A stretch of DNA of 64,000 bases from Rubrivivax sp. (GTDB lineage: Bacteria; Pseudomonadota; Gammaproteobacteria; Burkholderiales; Burkholderiaceae_C): assembly GCA_016707445.1 (NCBI GenBank), contig JADJHR010000006.1, forward strand, positions 62,001 through 126,000, given 5' to 3'. The position numbers and the translations under genes are program-made. Of this stretch, positions 51,869 to 60,996 are shown piece by piece. Numbering within the stretch: position 1 is the first letter of the stretch; every line of letters begins with the position of its first letter. Under the pieces are notes generated by a model. That model made no database searches. It was not told the DNA's origin and saw only the letters and a program-made list of their open reading frames with translations.

Positions 51869-53556
51869 CAGGCCAGGCTCCAGTCCAGGATCGTCACGCT
51901 GCCCAGCAAGGCCAGATGGCTTTCCGCACGGCCCAGCAATGGGTCGTGCACGATGACCCGGGTGGACACCGGCTCAATGGCCAGCGTGGCAAACCAGGCC
52001 CAGCCACCGCCTTCGGCCTGGTTGGGACGCAGGCCCAGGCTGCCGGTCATCGAACCGCTGCAGGGGCCGACTTCGCTGAACACCGTGCCGTCGTCATCGG
52101 CCATGGGGTCATAGTCGACGCGGATCGGCCAACGCCAGCGCAGCACCGAGGTCTGCATCGTGGACAGCAGATCGACATCGGCCAGCAGGCGTTCGATCTG
52201 CACCTGCAACCGCGCCATGCCTTCGACCCTCAGGTGCAATTGCGCCTTGGCACCCGCATGCTCGACCATGCCTTGCAAATGCAGGCTGCCGCTGGCCGAC
52301 CAGTCGAGGTCGGCCACCACACGCTGCACGGGTGGCGACGCCAGCCCGCGCGGGCCTTCGCGCAGGCCCCAGGTCATGGCTGCCTTGCCGTCGAACAGCC
52401 CGATCTCAGCCTGCAGCGTCGCATCCTTCACGTTTGCCTGCCAGGCCTTGAGCACACCCTGCAGGCCCTGCGCCAGCGCCGCGCGCAAGTCCTCATCGAA
52501 ACCACGGCACCAGCGCTCGGTCGACCGCGGCGCGCCGTCGCGCTCAAGCTCGATGCGTGTGGGCTTGACCGCCGGCGGGCTGGCCTTGGGATCGGGCAGG
52601 GCAAAGCCGAGCTTGGCCTCACGCTGCTGTTGCAGCAGCCATTGCTGGGCGCAATAGGCCCACAGCTGCAGGTCGATCGAACCGCGCGGCACACCGCTGT
52701 CACGCAGCCCGCAACTGGGAAGCTGCAGCAGCGTGATCTCGGGCCAGGGCTCGGCCAGCAGGCGCAGCGCATCGGCGGCGGCGGCGGGCACGTCGATCGG
52801 CCAGGCCGCCGAGCGGGCCCCTTCGTCGTGCTGCTCGACGCTGCCGCGCTCGCCCTTCCAAGACACCGCCGGATGCTGACCCAGCCCGCAGCGCCCATGC
52901 TGGACCTGGCGCACCTGCACGCGGCAAGGCGCTTCGTCGCCGACGGTCCTGGTCAACACCGTGAAACGTTCTGGCGGCGGGTGATTGGCATCGATGCGCA
53001 ATGGCGCCACGGTGTCGACGGGGCGGCGCAGCCATTGCCCCTGAGTCAGGTGGTACTCCTGTCGCCAGGCGCTGTCGAGGATGCGCAATTCGGCCGCTTC
53101 GATGTCGCACGCCAGTCGAGGCCTGATGCGCGCGTCGGGAGGAACCACCCTCACTGCATCGGGTGGTGGCTTGGCGATGGCATCGAAAACGTCGACGAGC
53201 TTGCCGTCGGCCGCCTGCAACTGAGCGGCCAGGGCCGTGGCATCGCCGCCGCGACGTTGCAATTCGGCCGCACCCTGCGCCACCAACTGGTGCAGCTTGA
53301 CCCAGGGTAGCAGGCGTTCGTCGAGCAGGATGGCCAGTGCCCATTCGTTTTCAGGCCGGGTTTCGAATCCAGACCCGAAGGCGAAGCACAGGTTGGCAAA
53401 ACGCGCGGCCATCACCCCGGCGTCGAAGCCACGTTCTCGAGCACGGCCGTCCACAAGCTCCAGAAAGGCTGCTCGTCGCTCGCCCAGCCGCGACGAGATG
53501 GCGGACCAGTGGCGTTCCAGGAACTCGTCGGCGACGAAGGGGGCCGGCATCGGCAT
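51868..53556 (-). CDS. T6SS-locus protein of unknown function (562 residues)
   Basis: Not recognised. The N-terminal part (residues about 1-190) is mostly helical, with an HWSAISSRLGERRAAFLELVDGR start and the pattern HQLVAQGAAELQRRGGD. The middle has a Trp-rich, beta-like region (LQLWAYCAQQWLLQQQREAK). The C-terminal third (DLDWSASGSLHLQGMVEHAG, MARLQVQIERLLADVD, VDYDPMADDDGTVFSEVG) looks all-beta. No membrane segment, signal peptide or enzyme motif stands out. It starts 16 bases after the vgrG stop, and its partner overlaps its end, which is the usual place for VgrG cargo or its chaperone. Confidence 0.82.
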   Translation of the reverse strand: MPMPAPFVADEFLERHWSAISSRLGERRAAFLELVDGRARERGFDAGVMAARFANLCFAFGSGFETRPENEWALAILLDERLLPWVKLHQLVAQGAAELQRRGGDATALAAQLQAADGKLVDVFDAIAKPPPDAVRVVPPDARIRPRLACDIEAAELRILDSAWRQEYHLTQGQWLRRPVDTVAPLRIDANHPPPERFTVLTRTVGDEAPCRVQVRQVQHGRCGLGQHPAVSWKGERGSVEQHDEGARSAAWPIDVPAAAADALRLLAEPWPEITLLQLPSCGLRDSGVPRGSIDLQLWAYCAQQWLLQQQREAKLGFALPDPKASPPAVKPTRIELERDGAPRSTERWCRGFDEDLRAALAQGLQGVLKAWQANVKDATLQAEIGLFDGKAAMTWGLREGPRGLASPPVQRVVADLDWSASGSLHLQGMVEHAGAKAQLHLRVEGMARLQVQIERLLADVDLLSTMQTSVLRWRWPIRVDYDPMADDDGTVFSEVGPCSGSMTGSLGLRPNQAEGGGWAWFATLAIEPVSTRVIVHDPLLGRAESHLALLGSVTILDWSLA

Positions 53557-53572
53557 GGTTGGGTGAATGGTT

Positions 53573-55630
53573 TCAGGCCGCTGGCGTCAGCGGATCCTTC
53601 GGGGGGCTCGGCTTGTCAGGGTCGGGCGGTGTGCCACTGCTGGCGGTACTCGCGGCATCGGCCGAACCAGCAGCGCCACCGGAATTGATCAACACCATCG
53701 TGCCCTTGATGCTGACGCCGGTCGGACCGATGTCGATGAAATTGCCACCGACTTTCAGCGAGATCTGGCTGTCGGCTTCAATCATCACCTGCTTGCCTTT
53801 GAGGCTGAGCTTGTCAGCGGACGTCATCTTGGCAGTACCGCTGGCATTGAGGTTGAGCGAAACCACATCGAAGACCGTGTACTTGCTCTTCCACAGCGCC
53901 TCTGCGGTTTCGAATTTGTAGTTGGCTGACTTGATCCACATGTCGCCCAGCGAGTGCAGCGTGTACTTGTCTTCAGTCTTGCCCGAGACCTCGCCCTTGA
54001 CCGTCCAGTGGTGCTTGCCGCCCACGCTTTCCAGAAAATCACCGCCAACCGTGTGGTGCGAGTTCTTCTTGATCTGTGCCCACGAGGTCCACTTCACCAG
54101 GTAGCGCATGTTGCGCTCGGCCTGGAACCAGATGTACTCCTTGCCCTTGTCGTCCTCAAAGCGCAGTTCGTTGGCGTTGGCCGTCGTGCCACCCTTGCTG
54201 GACTGGCTCTTGAGCGTGCTGACCGTCTTGTGGTCGGGCAGCTTGTAGGGCGGCACCTGCACCGCGTTGTAGACGCGGCCCGTGATCAGCGGCCGATCGG
54301 GGTCGCCTTCGAGAAAGTCGACCACCACCTCCTGCCCGATACGCGGCAGCGAGATCTGACCCCAGGCCTTGCCGGCCCACTGTGACGACACCCGCACCCA
54401 GCACGATGTCTTGTCGTGATCGGTGGCGCCGTTCAGCCGGTCCCAGTAGAACTTCACTTTGGCTCGCCCATGTTCGTCGGTGTGGATCTCCTCGCCCGAC
54501 GGTCCGACCACCACCGCCGTCTGCGGCCCGGCGATCAAGGGCTTGGGCGTGATGCGGTCGGGCCTGAAGACGTCCGCATAGCGCATGGCGCCGATGCGGC
54601 AGGTGAATTCGTTCTGGCCCTGGCCCGATTCATAGCCCGCATACAGGGCCTCGATCCGGGTCGACAGCACCAGATGCTTCTTGTTCTCGCTGGCCAGTGG
54701 ATGGTCCTCGAGTTCGAAGGTGTAGCCCACGCTGAGCGCGCCGACGGTGGTGGAAAAGCCCGTCACCCGCAGCACCCGGGCGTCGAGCTCCTGCTGCCGC
54801 ACCAAGGCCAGGTCAGTGCCACGCTGGATCTCGGTGTAGAGGCCCGGGTGGTCGTAGCGCTCAAACGCGGCCTTGGCGGTGGGAACGGTGCTGCTCTTCT
54901 CGACCTTCAGATCCGTGCCCGGCTTCAGGAAGTCGTAGTCGGTCAGCGTGACCTTGCCCGAGGTCAGCTCGTGCACATGGCGCCATTCGGTGATGGCCTC
55001 CAGGTCGGTCAGCTGGTCCTGCGATTCGCGGAACTTGATCTTCCCGAAGCCGGCGAAATCGGCATGCTTGGTCATCGAGTTGCAGATGACCAGCGTGTGC
55101 TCGCCGTCGGTGTGGCGATGGAAGTAGTACATGCCTTCTTCTTCCAGCAACCGGCTGACGAAGTTGAAGTCGGTCTCACGGTACTGCACGCAGTAGGGCC
55201 GTGGCGGCGGCGTGCCCTGCAGCTGCCAGTCGACGACCACGCCGCTGTACGTGCTGAACACGTCCGTGATGATGTCCTTGACGGACTTGCTCTGGTAGAT
55301 GCGGCAGTCGGAGCGTCGCGTCAGCTGCCACAACCAAGGCCGCAGCTGCAAGCGCCAGCTGACCAGTTTGCCGACCGCCGACTCCAGGCCGGCGCGAACC
55401 ACCTGACCATGAAAGTAGCGCGGGCCGTCGTGGCCCAACTGGATCGTCACCGTTGCGCCTTTGCCCAGCAACTGGGCGGTGTCGACCGCGGCATCGGCCT
55501 TCGCCAGCGCCAGCACGCTGAACTCGAACAACCGACCCATCTCCTCGGTGGCCGACAAGCTGCGGAAGCGCAGCGCGTCGCCCAGGTCGGTGCTGAGCTT
55601 CATCAGGGGTGGGGCGGACGATGTGGCCAT
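53573..55630 (-). CDS. vgrG: T6SS spike protein VgrG
   Basis: A 685-residue VgrG. The gp27-like part (LFEFSVLAL, GPRYFHGQVV, YCVQYRETDFNFVSRLLEEEGMYYFH) is followed by the gp5-like OB fold (VVGPSGEEIHTDEHGRAKVKFYWDR, WVRVSSQWAGKAWG, PRIGQEVVVDFLEGDPDRPLITG) and the DUF2345-type beta-helix. The end is a Pro-rich tail (TPPDPDKPSPPKDPLTPAA) without a toxin domain. The tail probably binds the PAAR protein or a cargo encoded downstream. Confidence 0.96.
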   Translation of the reverse strand: MATSSAPPLMKLSTDLGDALRFRSLSATEEMGRLFEFSVLALAKADAAVDTAQLLGKGATVTIQLGHDGPRYFHGQVVRAGLESAVGKLVSWRLQLRPWLWQLTRRSDCRIYQSKSVKDIITDVFSTYSGVVVDWQLQGTPPPRPYCVQYRETDFNFVSRLLEEEGMYYFHRHTDGEHTLVICNSMTKHADFAGFGKIKFRESQDQLTDLEAITEWRHVHELTSGKVTLTDYDFLKPGTDLKVEKSSTVPTAKAAFERYDHPGLYTEIQRGTDLALVRQQELDARVLRVTGFSTTVGALSVGYTFELEDHPLASENKKHLVLSTRIEALYAGYESGQGQNEFTCRIGAMRYADVFRPDRITPKPLIAGPQTAVVVGPSGEEIHTDEHGRAKVKFYWDRLNGATDHDKTSCWVRVSSQWAGKAWGQISLPRIGQEVVVDFLEGDPDRPLITGRVYNAVQVPPYKLPDHKTVSTLKSQSSKGGTTANANELRFEDDKGKEYIWFQAERNMRYLVKWTSWAQIKKNSHHTVGGDFLESVGGKHHWTVKGEVSGKTEDKYTLHSLGDMWIKSANYKFETAEALWKSKYTVFDVVSLNLNASGTAKMTSADKLSLKGKQVMIEADSQISLKVGGNFIDIGPTGVSIKGTMVLINSGGAAGSADAASTASSGTPPDPDKPSPPKDPLTPAA

Positions 55631-55666
55631 GGCGGGTCCTGGTGAATGTCAGTCGATCGGGCGGCT

Positions 55667-57055
55667 TCAGGCCGGGCGCTGGACGGCGATCAGCCAGCCG
55701 TTCACGGGCGCGCTGCCTTCGTTGCGCAATACCTCTCGCTGTGCGTGCAAGGTGATCAGTCCGGCCTGCACGGCAGCGTTGTCGAGGTGGGTCTTGCTGT
55801 GGGCATAACGGCCACTGGACAGAAAGCTGGCCCTGTCCTGCAGATCATCGTCCAGCGCCTCCACCGTGTAGACCATCGTGCCGCCCGGCCGCAAAGATGA
55901 CGCTGCCGCCCGCATGTACTCGGTCAGATCGCCGAAGTAGCACAGCGTGTCGGCGCAGACGATGGCATCCCAGCGCTGCGAGGTGGCGCCCAGGTAGGCG
56001 GTCAGCTCGGCCTTCACAAGCTCGTGATAAACGCCCTTGTTGCGCGCCTTGGTCAGCATGCCTGCTGACAGGTCGGCACCCACCAGATGCCTTGCCCACG
56101 CGGCCACCAGTGGCCCGCACAGGCCCGTGCCACAGCCCGCGTCCAGGATGTTCAGCCGGCCCTCGGGTTTGCCCAGAGCCTGGCCCAACAGGTCGGCGCA
56201 CAGCTGTGGCGCACGGTAATGCAAACGCTCGTTCAAGACCCTTTCGAAACTGCCCGCAAACTCGTCGAACTCGGCTTCGACGTAGTTGTCGGGCGCTCGG
56301 TCAGGCGCGCTGCGCCCGGAAATGGCGGCATGCAGGTGAGCGGGTACGGGGTTGTCGGGCTCGCGCTCCATCCACTGGCGAAAGACCTCGGTCGCCTTGG
56401 CAACCTGCCCCGACTTGTAGAGCGCCAATCCCAGCAGTTTGGCGGCCGAGCTCGTGTACCCGCTGACCTCCAGGGCCTTGAGGTAGCCACCGATGGCGCC
56501 CTCAAGGTCACCGGCTGCATCGAGCAGCGCAGCCAGGTTCTTCCACGCCCTCGCATGCCTGGCGTCGAGCGCGATGGCGCGCTCGAACGAGGCCCGCGCC
56601 TGGTCAGCCCGGCCCTGCACCAGCTTCAGCGAACCAAGGTTGTTGTGGATGTCGGCCGAATCCGGCGCCAGCTCGATTGCCCGAGCGTAGGCCGTTGCAG
56701 CGTCGTCCAGTCGGTGCAGCTCGGCCATGACGTTGCCGAGGTTGACCTGGAAACCGACGAAATTGGGTACCTTGGCAACGGCACGTCGGATCAGCTTCAG
56801 CCCATGTTCGCTACGCCCTGACTGATGTTCGGCCATGCCGAGCAGGCACAGCGCGTCGGGATGTTCGGGTGCCGCCAGCAGGATGCGCTTGTACAGCGTG
56901 ATGGCGCCCTCCAGCCTGTCCTCACGGTGCATCCGAACCGCCAGCGCCAGCGCTTCGTCGAGCGACATGTCCTTGACGCCGGCCGGCAGCAAGGCCACGC
57001 TTTCGTCCGCGTCGACAGAGGTCGTCACTGGAACAAACCGACGGGGCGATTTCAT
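55667..57055 (-). CDS. TPR-repeat protein with C-terminal SAM methyltransferase domain
   Basis: A 462-residue fusion. Residues about 40-250 hold five to six TPRs (ALCLLGMAEHQSGRSEHGL, ADIHNNLGSLKLVQGRADQA). Residues about 290-460 form a class I methyltransferase with NILDAGCGTGLCGPL as motif I and LRPGGTMVYTVEALDDDL later. This matches the predicted TPR-methyltransferase group. It lies between clpV and vgrG, so it may modify a T6SS component or be a cargo-related enzyme. It starts at ATG 57055, 32 bases after the clpV stop. Confidence 0.86.
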   Translation of the reverse strand: MKSPRRFVPVTTSVDADESVALLPAGVKDMSLDEALALAVRMHREDRLEGAITLYKRILLAAPEHPDALCLLGMAEHQSGRSEHGLKLIRRAVAKVPNFVGFQVNLGNVMAELHRLDDAATAYARAIELAPDSADIHNNLGSLKLVQGRADQARASFERAIALDARHARAWKNLAALLDAAGDLEGAIGGYLKALEVSGYTSSAAKLLGLALYKSGQVAKATEVFRQWMEREPDNPVPAHLHAAISGRSAPDRAPDNYVEAEFDEFAGSFERVLNERLHYRAPQLCADLLGQALGKPEGRLNILDAGCGTGLCGPLVAAWARHLVGADLSAGMLTKARNKGVYHELVKAELTAYLGATSQRWDAIVCADTLCYFGDLTEYMRAAASSLRPGGTMVYTVEALDDDLQDRASFLSSGRYAHSKTHLDNAAVQAGLITLHAQREVLRNEGSAPVNGWLIAVQRPA

Positions 57056-57086
57056 GGACTGGTCCAGGCTGGCGCCGGTTGCCGAT

Positions 57087-59810
57087 TCAGAAGTTGTAGG
57101 TGAAGGCGCTTTCGGCCACGCCCACCTCCACACGCTCGATCGGCTTGCCTTCCATCAGCCGGTTCAGGAACTCGCGGCTGATGTCGGGCAGCATGGTGTT
57201 GGTCAGGATGGCGTCGATCATGCGCCCGCCCGATTCGCTCTCGGTGCAGCGTGACACCACGAGCTTGATCACCTCGTCGGTGTACAGGAAGGGAATCTTG
57301 TAGCGCGCCTCGACGCGCTTCTTGATGCGGCCCAGCTGCAGCTTGACGATCGAGGCCAGCATCTCGTCGGACAGCGGGAAGTACGGGATCGCGACCAGCC
57401 GCCCCAGCAGCGCTGGCGGGAAGACCTTGAGCAGCGGCTCGCGCAGCGCCTTGGTCAGCCCCTCGACCTCGGGCAGCAGCTCGGGGTCTTTGCACATGCT
57501 GGCAATCAGCTCGGTGCCGGCGTTGGTGGTCAGCAGGATCAGCGTGTTCTTGAAGTCGATCGAGCGGCCCTCGCCATCTTCCATCCAGCCTTTGTCGAAG
57601 ACCTGGAAGAACAGCTCGTGCACGTCAGAGTGCGCCTTTTCCACTTCGTCGAGCAGCACCACGCTGTAGGGCTTGCGGCGCACGGCCTCGGTCAGCACCC
57701 CGCCTTCGCCGTAGCCCACATAGCCCGGCGGCGCGCCCTTCAGCGACGACACCGTGTGCGCCTCTTGGTACTCGCTCATGTTGATGGTGATGAGGTTCTG
57801 CTCGCCCCCGTACAGCGCCTCGGCCAGTGCCAGAGCCGTTTCGGTCTTGCCCACGCCCGAGGTGCCGGCGAGCATGAACACGCCGATCGGCTTGTTCGGG
57901 TTGTCCAGCCCGGCACGCGAGGTCTGGATGCGCTTGGCGATCATCTCCATCGCGTGGTCCTGGCCGATCACGCGCTGCGCCAGCAGCTTGGGCAGCTTCA
58001 GGATCGTGTCGATCTCGTTGCGCGCCATGCGGCCGACCGGGATGCCGGTCCAGTCACCCACCACCGAGGCCACGGCCTGGTAGTCGACAGTGGGCAGGAT
58101 CAGCGGTGTTTCGCCCTGCAACGAGGTCAAGCGGACCTGCACGTCCTTCAACTGGGCCATCGTGGCGGCACGCTCTTCGTCGCTGAGCGGTTGCGCACCC
58201 GGGGGCGGCGTTGCATCGGCGACCTGGGCTTCCAGGGCGCTGCCAGTGCCCTCGACCGGCTTGTGGCCGTCGCGCAGCCGGGCGCGCAAGGCCAGCAGCT
58301 CGTCGACCAGCTTCTTCTCGTCGTTCCAGCGCGCTTCCAGCTCAGCCAGCCGGGTGGTCTCGTGGCCCAGTTGCTCGTTGGCCTGGGCTTCACGCTCGGC
58401 AACCTCGATGCCGATGGCTTTCTCGCGGCCGATGATCGCCAGTTCGGTGTTCAGCGCCTCGATGCGCTTGCGCGCGTCGTCCACTTCGGCCGGTGTAGCG
58501 TGCAGGCTGACGGCCACGCGCGCGCAGGCGGTGTCGATCAGGCTGACCGACTTGTCGGGCAGCTGGCGCGCCGGAATGTAGCGGTGGCTGAGCTTGACGG
58601 CGGCTTCCAGCGCCTCGTCGAGGATCTGCACCTTGTGGTGCTTTTCCATCGTGCTGGCCACGCCGCGCATCATCAGCGTGGCCTTGCGCTCGTCGGGCTC
58701 GTCGACCTGCACGGTCTGGAAGCGCCGCGTCAGCGCCGGGTCTTTCTCGATGTGCTTCTTGTATTCGGCAAAAGTGGTCGCGCCCACGGTACGCAGCGTG
58801 CCACGCGCCAAAGCCGGCTTGAGCAGGTTGGCCGCGTCACCGGTGCCGGCCGCACCGCCAGCACCGACCAGCGTGTGCGTCTCGTCGATGAACAAGATGA
58901 TCGGCTGCGGGCTGGCCTGCACCTCCTCGATCACTGAACGCAAGCGCTGCTCGAACTCACCCTTCATGCTGGCGCCGGCCTGCAGCAGCCCGACATCGAG
59001 CGTCAGCAGCTTCACGTCCTTCAGCGCCGGCGGCACGTCGCCGCGCGCGATGCGCTGTGCAAAACCCTCCACCACAGCGGTCTTGCCGACGCCGGCCTCG
59101 CCGACCAGGATGGGGTTGTTCTGGCGGCGACGCATCAAGATGTCGACCACCTGGCGGATCTCGTCGTCGCGGCCGACGATGGGGTCCATCTTGCCGCCGC
59201 GCGCCTGCTCGGTGAGGTCGGTGGTGAACTTCTTCAACGCTTCCTGCTTGCCCATCGCCGCCGGCGCGATCGCGCCGCTGGCCTCACCCGGGGCAGCGCC
59301 GGCCGAACTGCCGTCGCTGGCCGACTGGTTGTCTTCGGCCGATCCCTTGACGATGGCCAGCAGGTCATCGGCCAGATCATCGGGCTTGACCTTTTCGAAC
59401 TGGCGCGAGATCGCGAACAGCGCGTTGCGCAGGTAGCTGGTCTTCAGCATGCCCAGCAGGATGTAGCCGCTGCGCACGGCGCTGTCCTTGTACATCAGCG
59501 AGCCATAGACCCAGCCGCGCTCGACCGCATTGGTGATGTTGTCGGCGATGTCGCTGATCGCGGTGGCACCGCGCGGCAGGCGGTCCAAGGCGGCCGTGAT
59601 GTCCTTGGCCAGCACCGAAACGTCGAGCTTGTAGTGCTGGATGATGCGGTGCCAGTCACTGTCGGGGTTTTGCACGATCTGCGCCACCCAATGCTCGAGC
59701 TCGACGTAGGGGTTGCCCCGCAACTTGCAAAACACGGTGGCGCCCTCGACGGCCTTGTAGGTCGTCGGGTTGAGCTTTCCGAAGACGGCGACGCGACTGA
59801 TTTCGGCCAT
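57087..59810 (-). CDS. clpV: T6SS AAA+ ATPase ClpV (TssH)
   Basis: A 907-residue Hsp100 protein that disassembles contracted TssBC sheaths. It has an N-terminal Clp-N domain (to about residue 160) and a first AAA domain with Walker A GEAGVGKTAVVEGFA and Walker B ILFIDETHTLVG. A coiled-coil middle (REKAIGIEVAEREAQANEQLGHE) precedes the second AAA domain, with GTSGVGKTETALALAEALYGG and VVLLDEVEKAH. Size and N-terminus fit ClpV rather than ClpB. The ATG at 59810 follows 50 bases after the tssG stop. Confidence 0.96.
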   Translation of the reverse strand: MAEISRVAVFGKLNPTTYKAVEGATVFCKLRGNPYVELEHWVAQIVQNPDSDWHRIIQHYKLDVSVLAKDITAALDRLPRGATAISDIADNITNAVERGWVYGSLMYKDSAVRSGYILLGMLKTSYLRNALFAISRQFEKVKPDDLADDLLAIVKGSAEDNQSASDGSSAGAAPGEASGAIAPAAMGKQEALKKFTTDLTEQARGGKMDPIVGRDDEIRQVVDILMRRRQNNPILVGEAGVGKTAVVEGFAQRIARGDVPPALKDVKLLTLDVGLLQAGASMKGEFEQRLRSVIEEVQASPQPIILFIDETHTLVGAGGAAGTGDAANLLKPALARGTLRTVGATTFAEYKKHIEKDPALTRRFQTVQVDEPDERKATLMMRGVASTMEKHHKVQILDEALEAAVKLSHRYIPARQLPDKSVSLIDTACARVAVSLHATPAEVDDARKRIEALNTELAIIGREKAIGIEVAEREAQANEQLGHETTRLAELEARWNDEKKLVDELLALRARLRDGHKPVEGTGSALEAQVADATPPPGAQPLSDEERAATMAQLKDVQVRLTSLQGETPLILPTVDYQAVASVVGDWTGIPVGRMARNEIDTILKLPKLLAQRVIGQDHAMEMIAKRIQTSRAGLDNPNKPIGVFMLAGTSGVGKTETALALAEALYGGEQNLITINMSEYQEAHTVSSLKGAPPGYVGYGEGGVLTEAVRRKPYSVVLLDEVEKAHSDVHELFFQVFDKGWMEDGEGRSIDFKNTLILLTTNAGTELIASMCKDPELLPEVEGLTKALREPLLKVFPPALLGRLVAIPYFPLSDEMLASIVKLQLGRIKKRVEARYKIPFLYTDEVIKLVVSRCTESESGGRMIDAILTNTMLPDISREFLNRLMEGKPIERVEVGVAESAFTYNF

Positions 59811-59862
59811 GGTGGGTTGTCCTTGTGGTGTTGCGCGGGTGAATGCGGTGGATGCGGGTTGT

Positions 59863-60996
59863 TCAGGCCGCCGTTGCTGGCGCAGGCGATACGGCAGCGG
59901 CATGCCGCGCGGCAGCTGCTGCCGACGCCCTGCGCCGCTTCCAGGCCTTCATGGCCTGTTCGGGGGCCAGGCGAAGACCCGCCACGCCCTGGCTGTCAGG
60001 CCGCGGCTGGCCCACCCAGCTGGTCCAGCCCAGGCGGGCGTGGCGGCCAAGCCGGCTCGGCTGCACCTGTTCGGCAATGTGGCCGAGCACCAGGTCCCAG
60101 TCGAATTCGTGGCCCAGGTACTGCTGCACCAGAGCCATCACCGACGGCAGCGCGGTGCCATCCGGCAACAGGGCCTCGAAAGCCTGCCGGTCGAGCGGGC
60201 CGATGTGCAGCCGGATGCCGTGCTGCCGGTCCCACAGCATGCGGCCCAGCACCGCCCCAGCGCCCAGCTGCGCACTGGTGTTGCGCTTGCCGCCCAGCAG
60301 GCGGCCCAGACGGCTGCGTTCGTTTTCCAGCAAGGGCATCCAGTGGCCGGCAAACTGCTCGACCTGCACCGGGCGCCCCAGATAGCCACCCAGCAGGTTG
60401 GCCAGGCCGTCTGCGTTGCGCACCTGGCGCGTCAGCAAACCGGCAAAGTGCAGCTTGACCTCGTCGGGCATCGGATCGCGCCCGCGCATCGCCGGGATGC
60501 CCACGCCGATCAAGGATCCGACGATGTCGGCAAAGGAATCGTCGCCCTGGCGATCGCGGCCGACCACCGGCTGGGCCTGGGCCCATGCGCGGTAGAACAA
60601 GAGCAACAAACGATGGTGGAACAGGTCTGCAAAGCGCGCGAAGGTCGGGTCGGCGTTGTGCAGCGCCCGGTTGCGCGCGTACTCGGTCAGGTGCAGCGGC
60701 AGCGGCCCGTTGGGCCCGAACAGGCCAAAGAAGCGTACTTCGACGCGCGGTGGGCGCCCGGCCACTGAGGGTCGCACGGCATGCAGCGCCGCCGGTGCAA
60801 AGGACAATTCGGGCGCCTGTCCCAGCCGCACCGGCTCGTCAGATGGGCGGCGCGCCGTGCCCAGCCGTGGTTTGCCCGGCTGGTGAGCGTCAATGCGGCG
60901 CAAGGCCTGGAAGAAGTCGTACTTCCAGGGCTCGGCCACCATCTGGGCCAGCGTGTCTTTCCAGGCGTCGGTGACCATGCTGTCGCCTTCGATCAC
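59863..60996 (-). CDS. tssG: T6SS baseplate subunit TssG
   Basis: A 377-residue TssG, recognised by EPWKYDFFQALRRIDA, RVEVRFFGLFGPNGPLPLHLTEYARNR and FADLFHHRLLLLFYRAWAQAQP. It forms the baseplate with TssE, TssF and TssK. The GTG at 60996 overlaps the tssF stop (GTGA); an ATG six codons later at 60978 is an alternative start. Confidence 0.94.
   Translation of the reverse strand: MIEGDSMVTDAWKDTLAQMVAEPWKYDFFQALRRIDAHQPGKPRLGTARRPSDEPVRLGQAPELSFAPAALHAVRPSVAGRPPRVEVRFFGLFGPNGPLPLHLTEYARNRALHNADPTFARFADLFHHRLLLLFYRAWAQAQPVVGRDRQGDDSFADIVGSLIGVGIPAMRGRDPMPDEVKLHFAGLLTRQVRNADGLANLLGGYLGRPVQVEQFAGHWMPLLENERSRLGRLLGGKRNTSAQLGAGAVLGRMLWDRQHGIRLHIGPLDRQAFEALLPDGTALPSVMALVQQYLGHEFDWDLVLGHIAEQVQPSRLGRHARLGWTSWVGQPRPDSQGVAGLRLAPEQAMKAWKRRRASAAAAARHAAAVSPAPATAA

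Noticed and set aside
57618..58937. 439-codon plus-strand frame within clpV
   Set aside because: It is antisense to the AAA+ motifs of ClpV and has a low-complexity, His-rich shadow translation.
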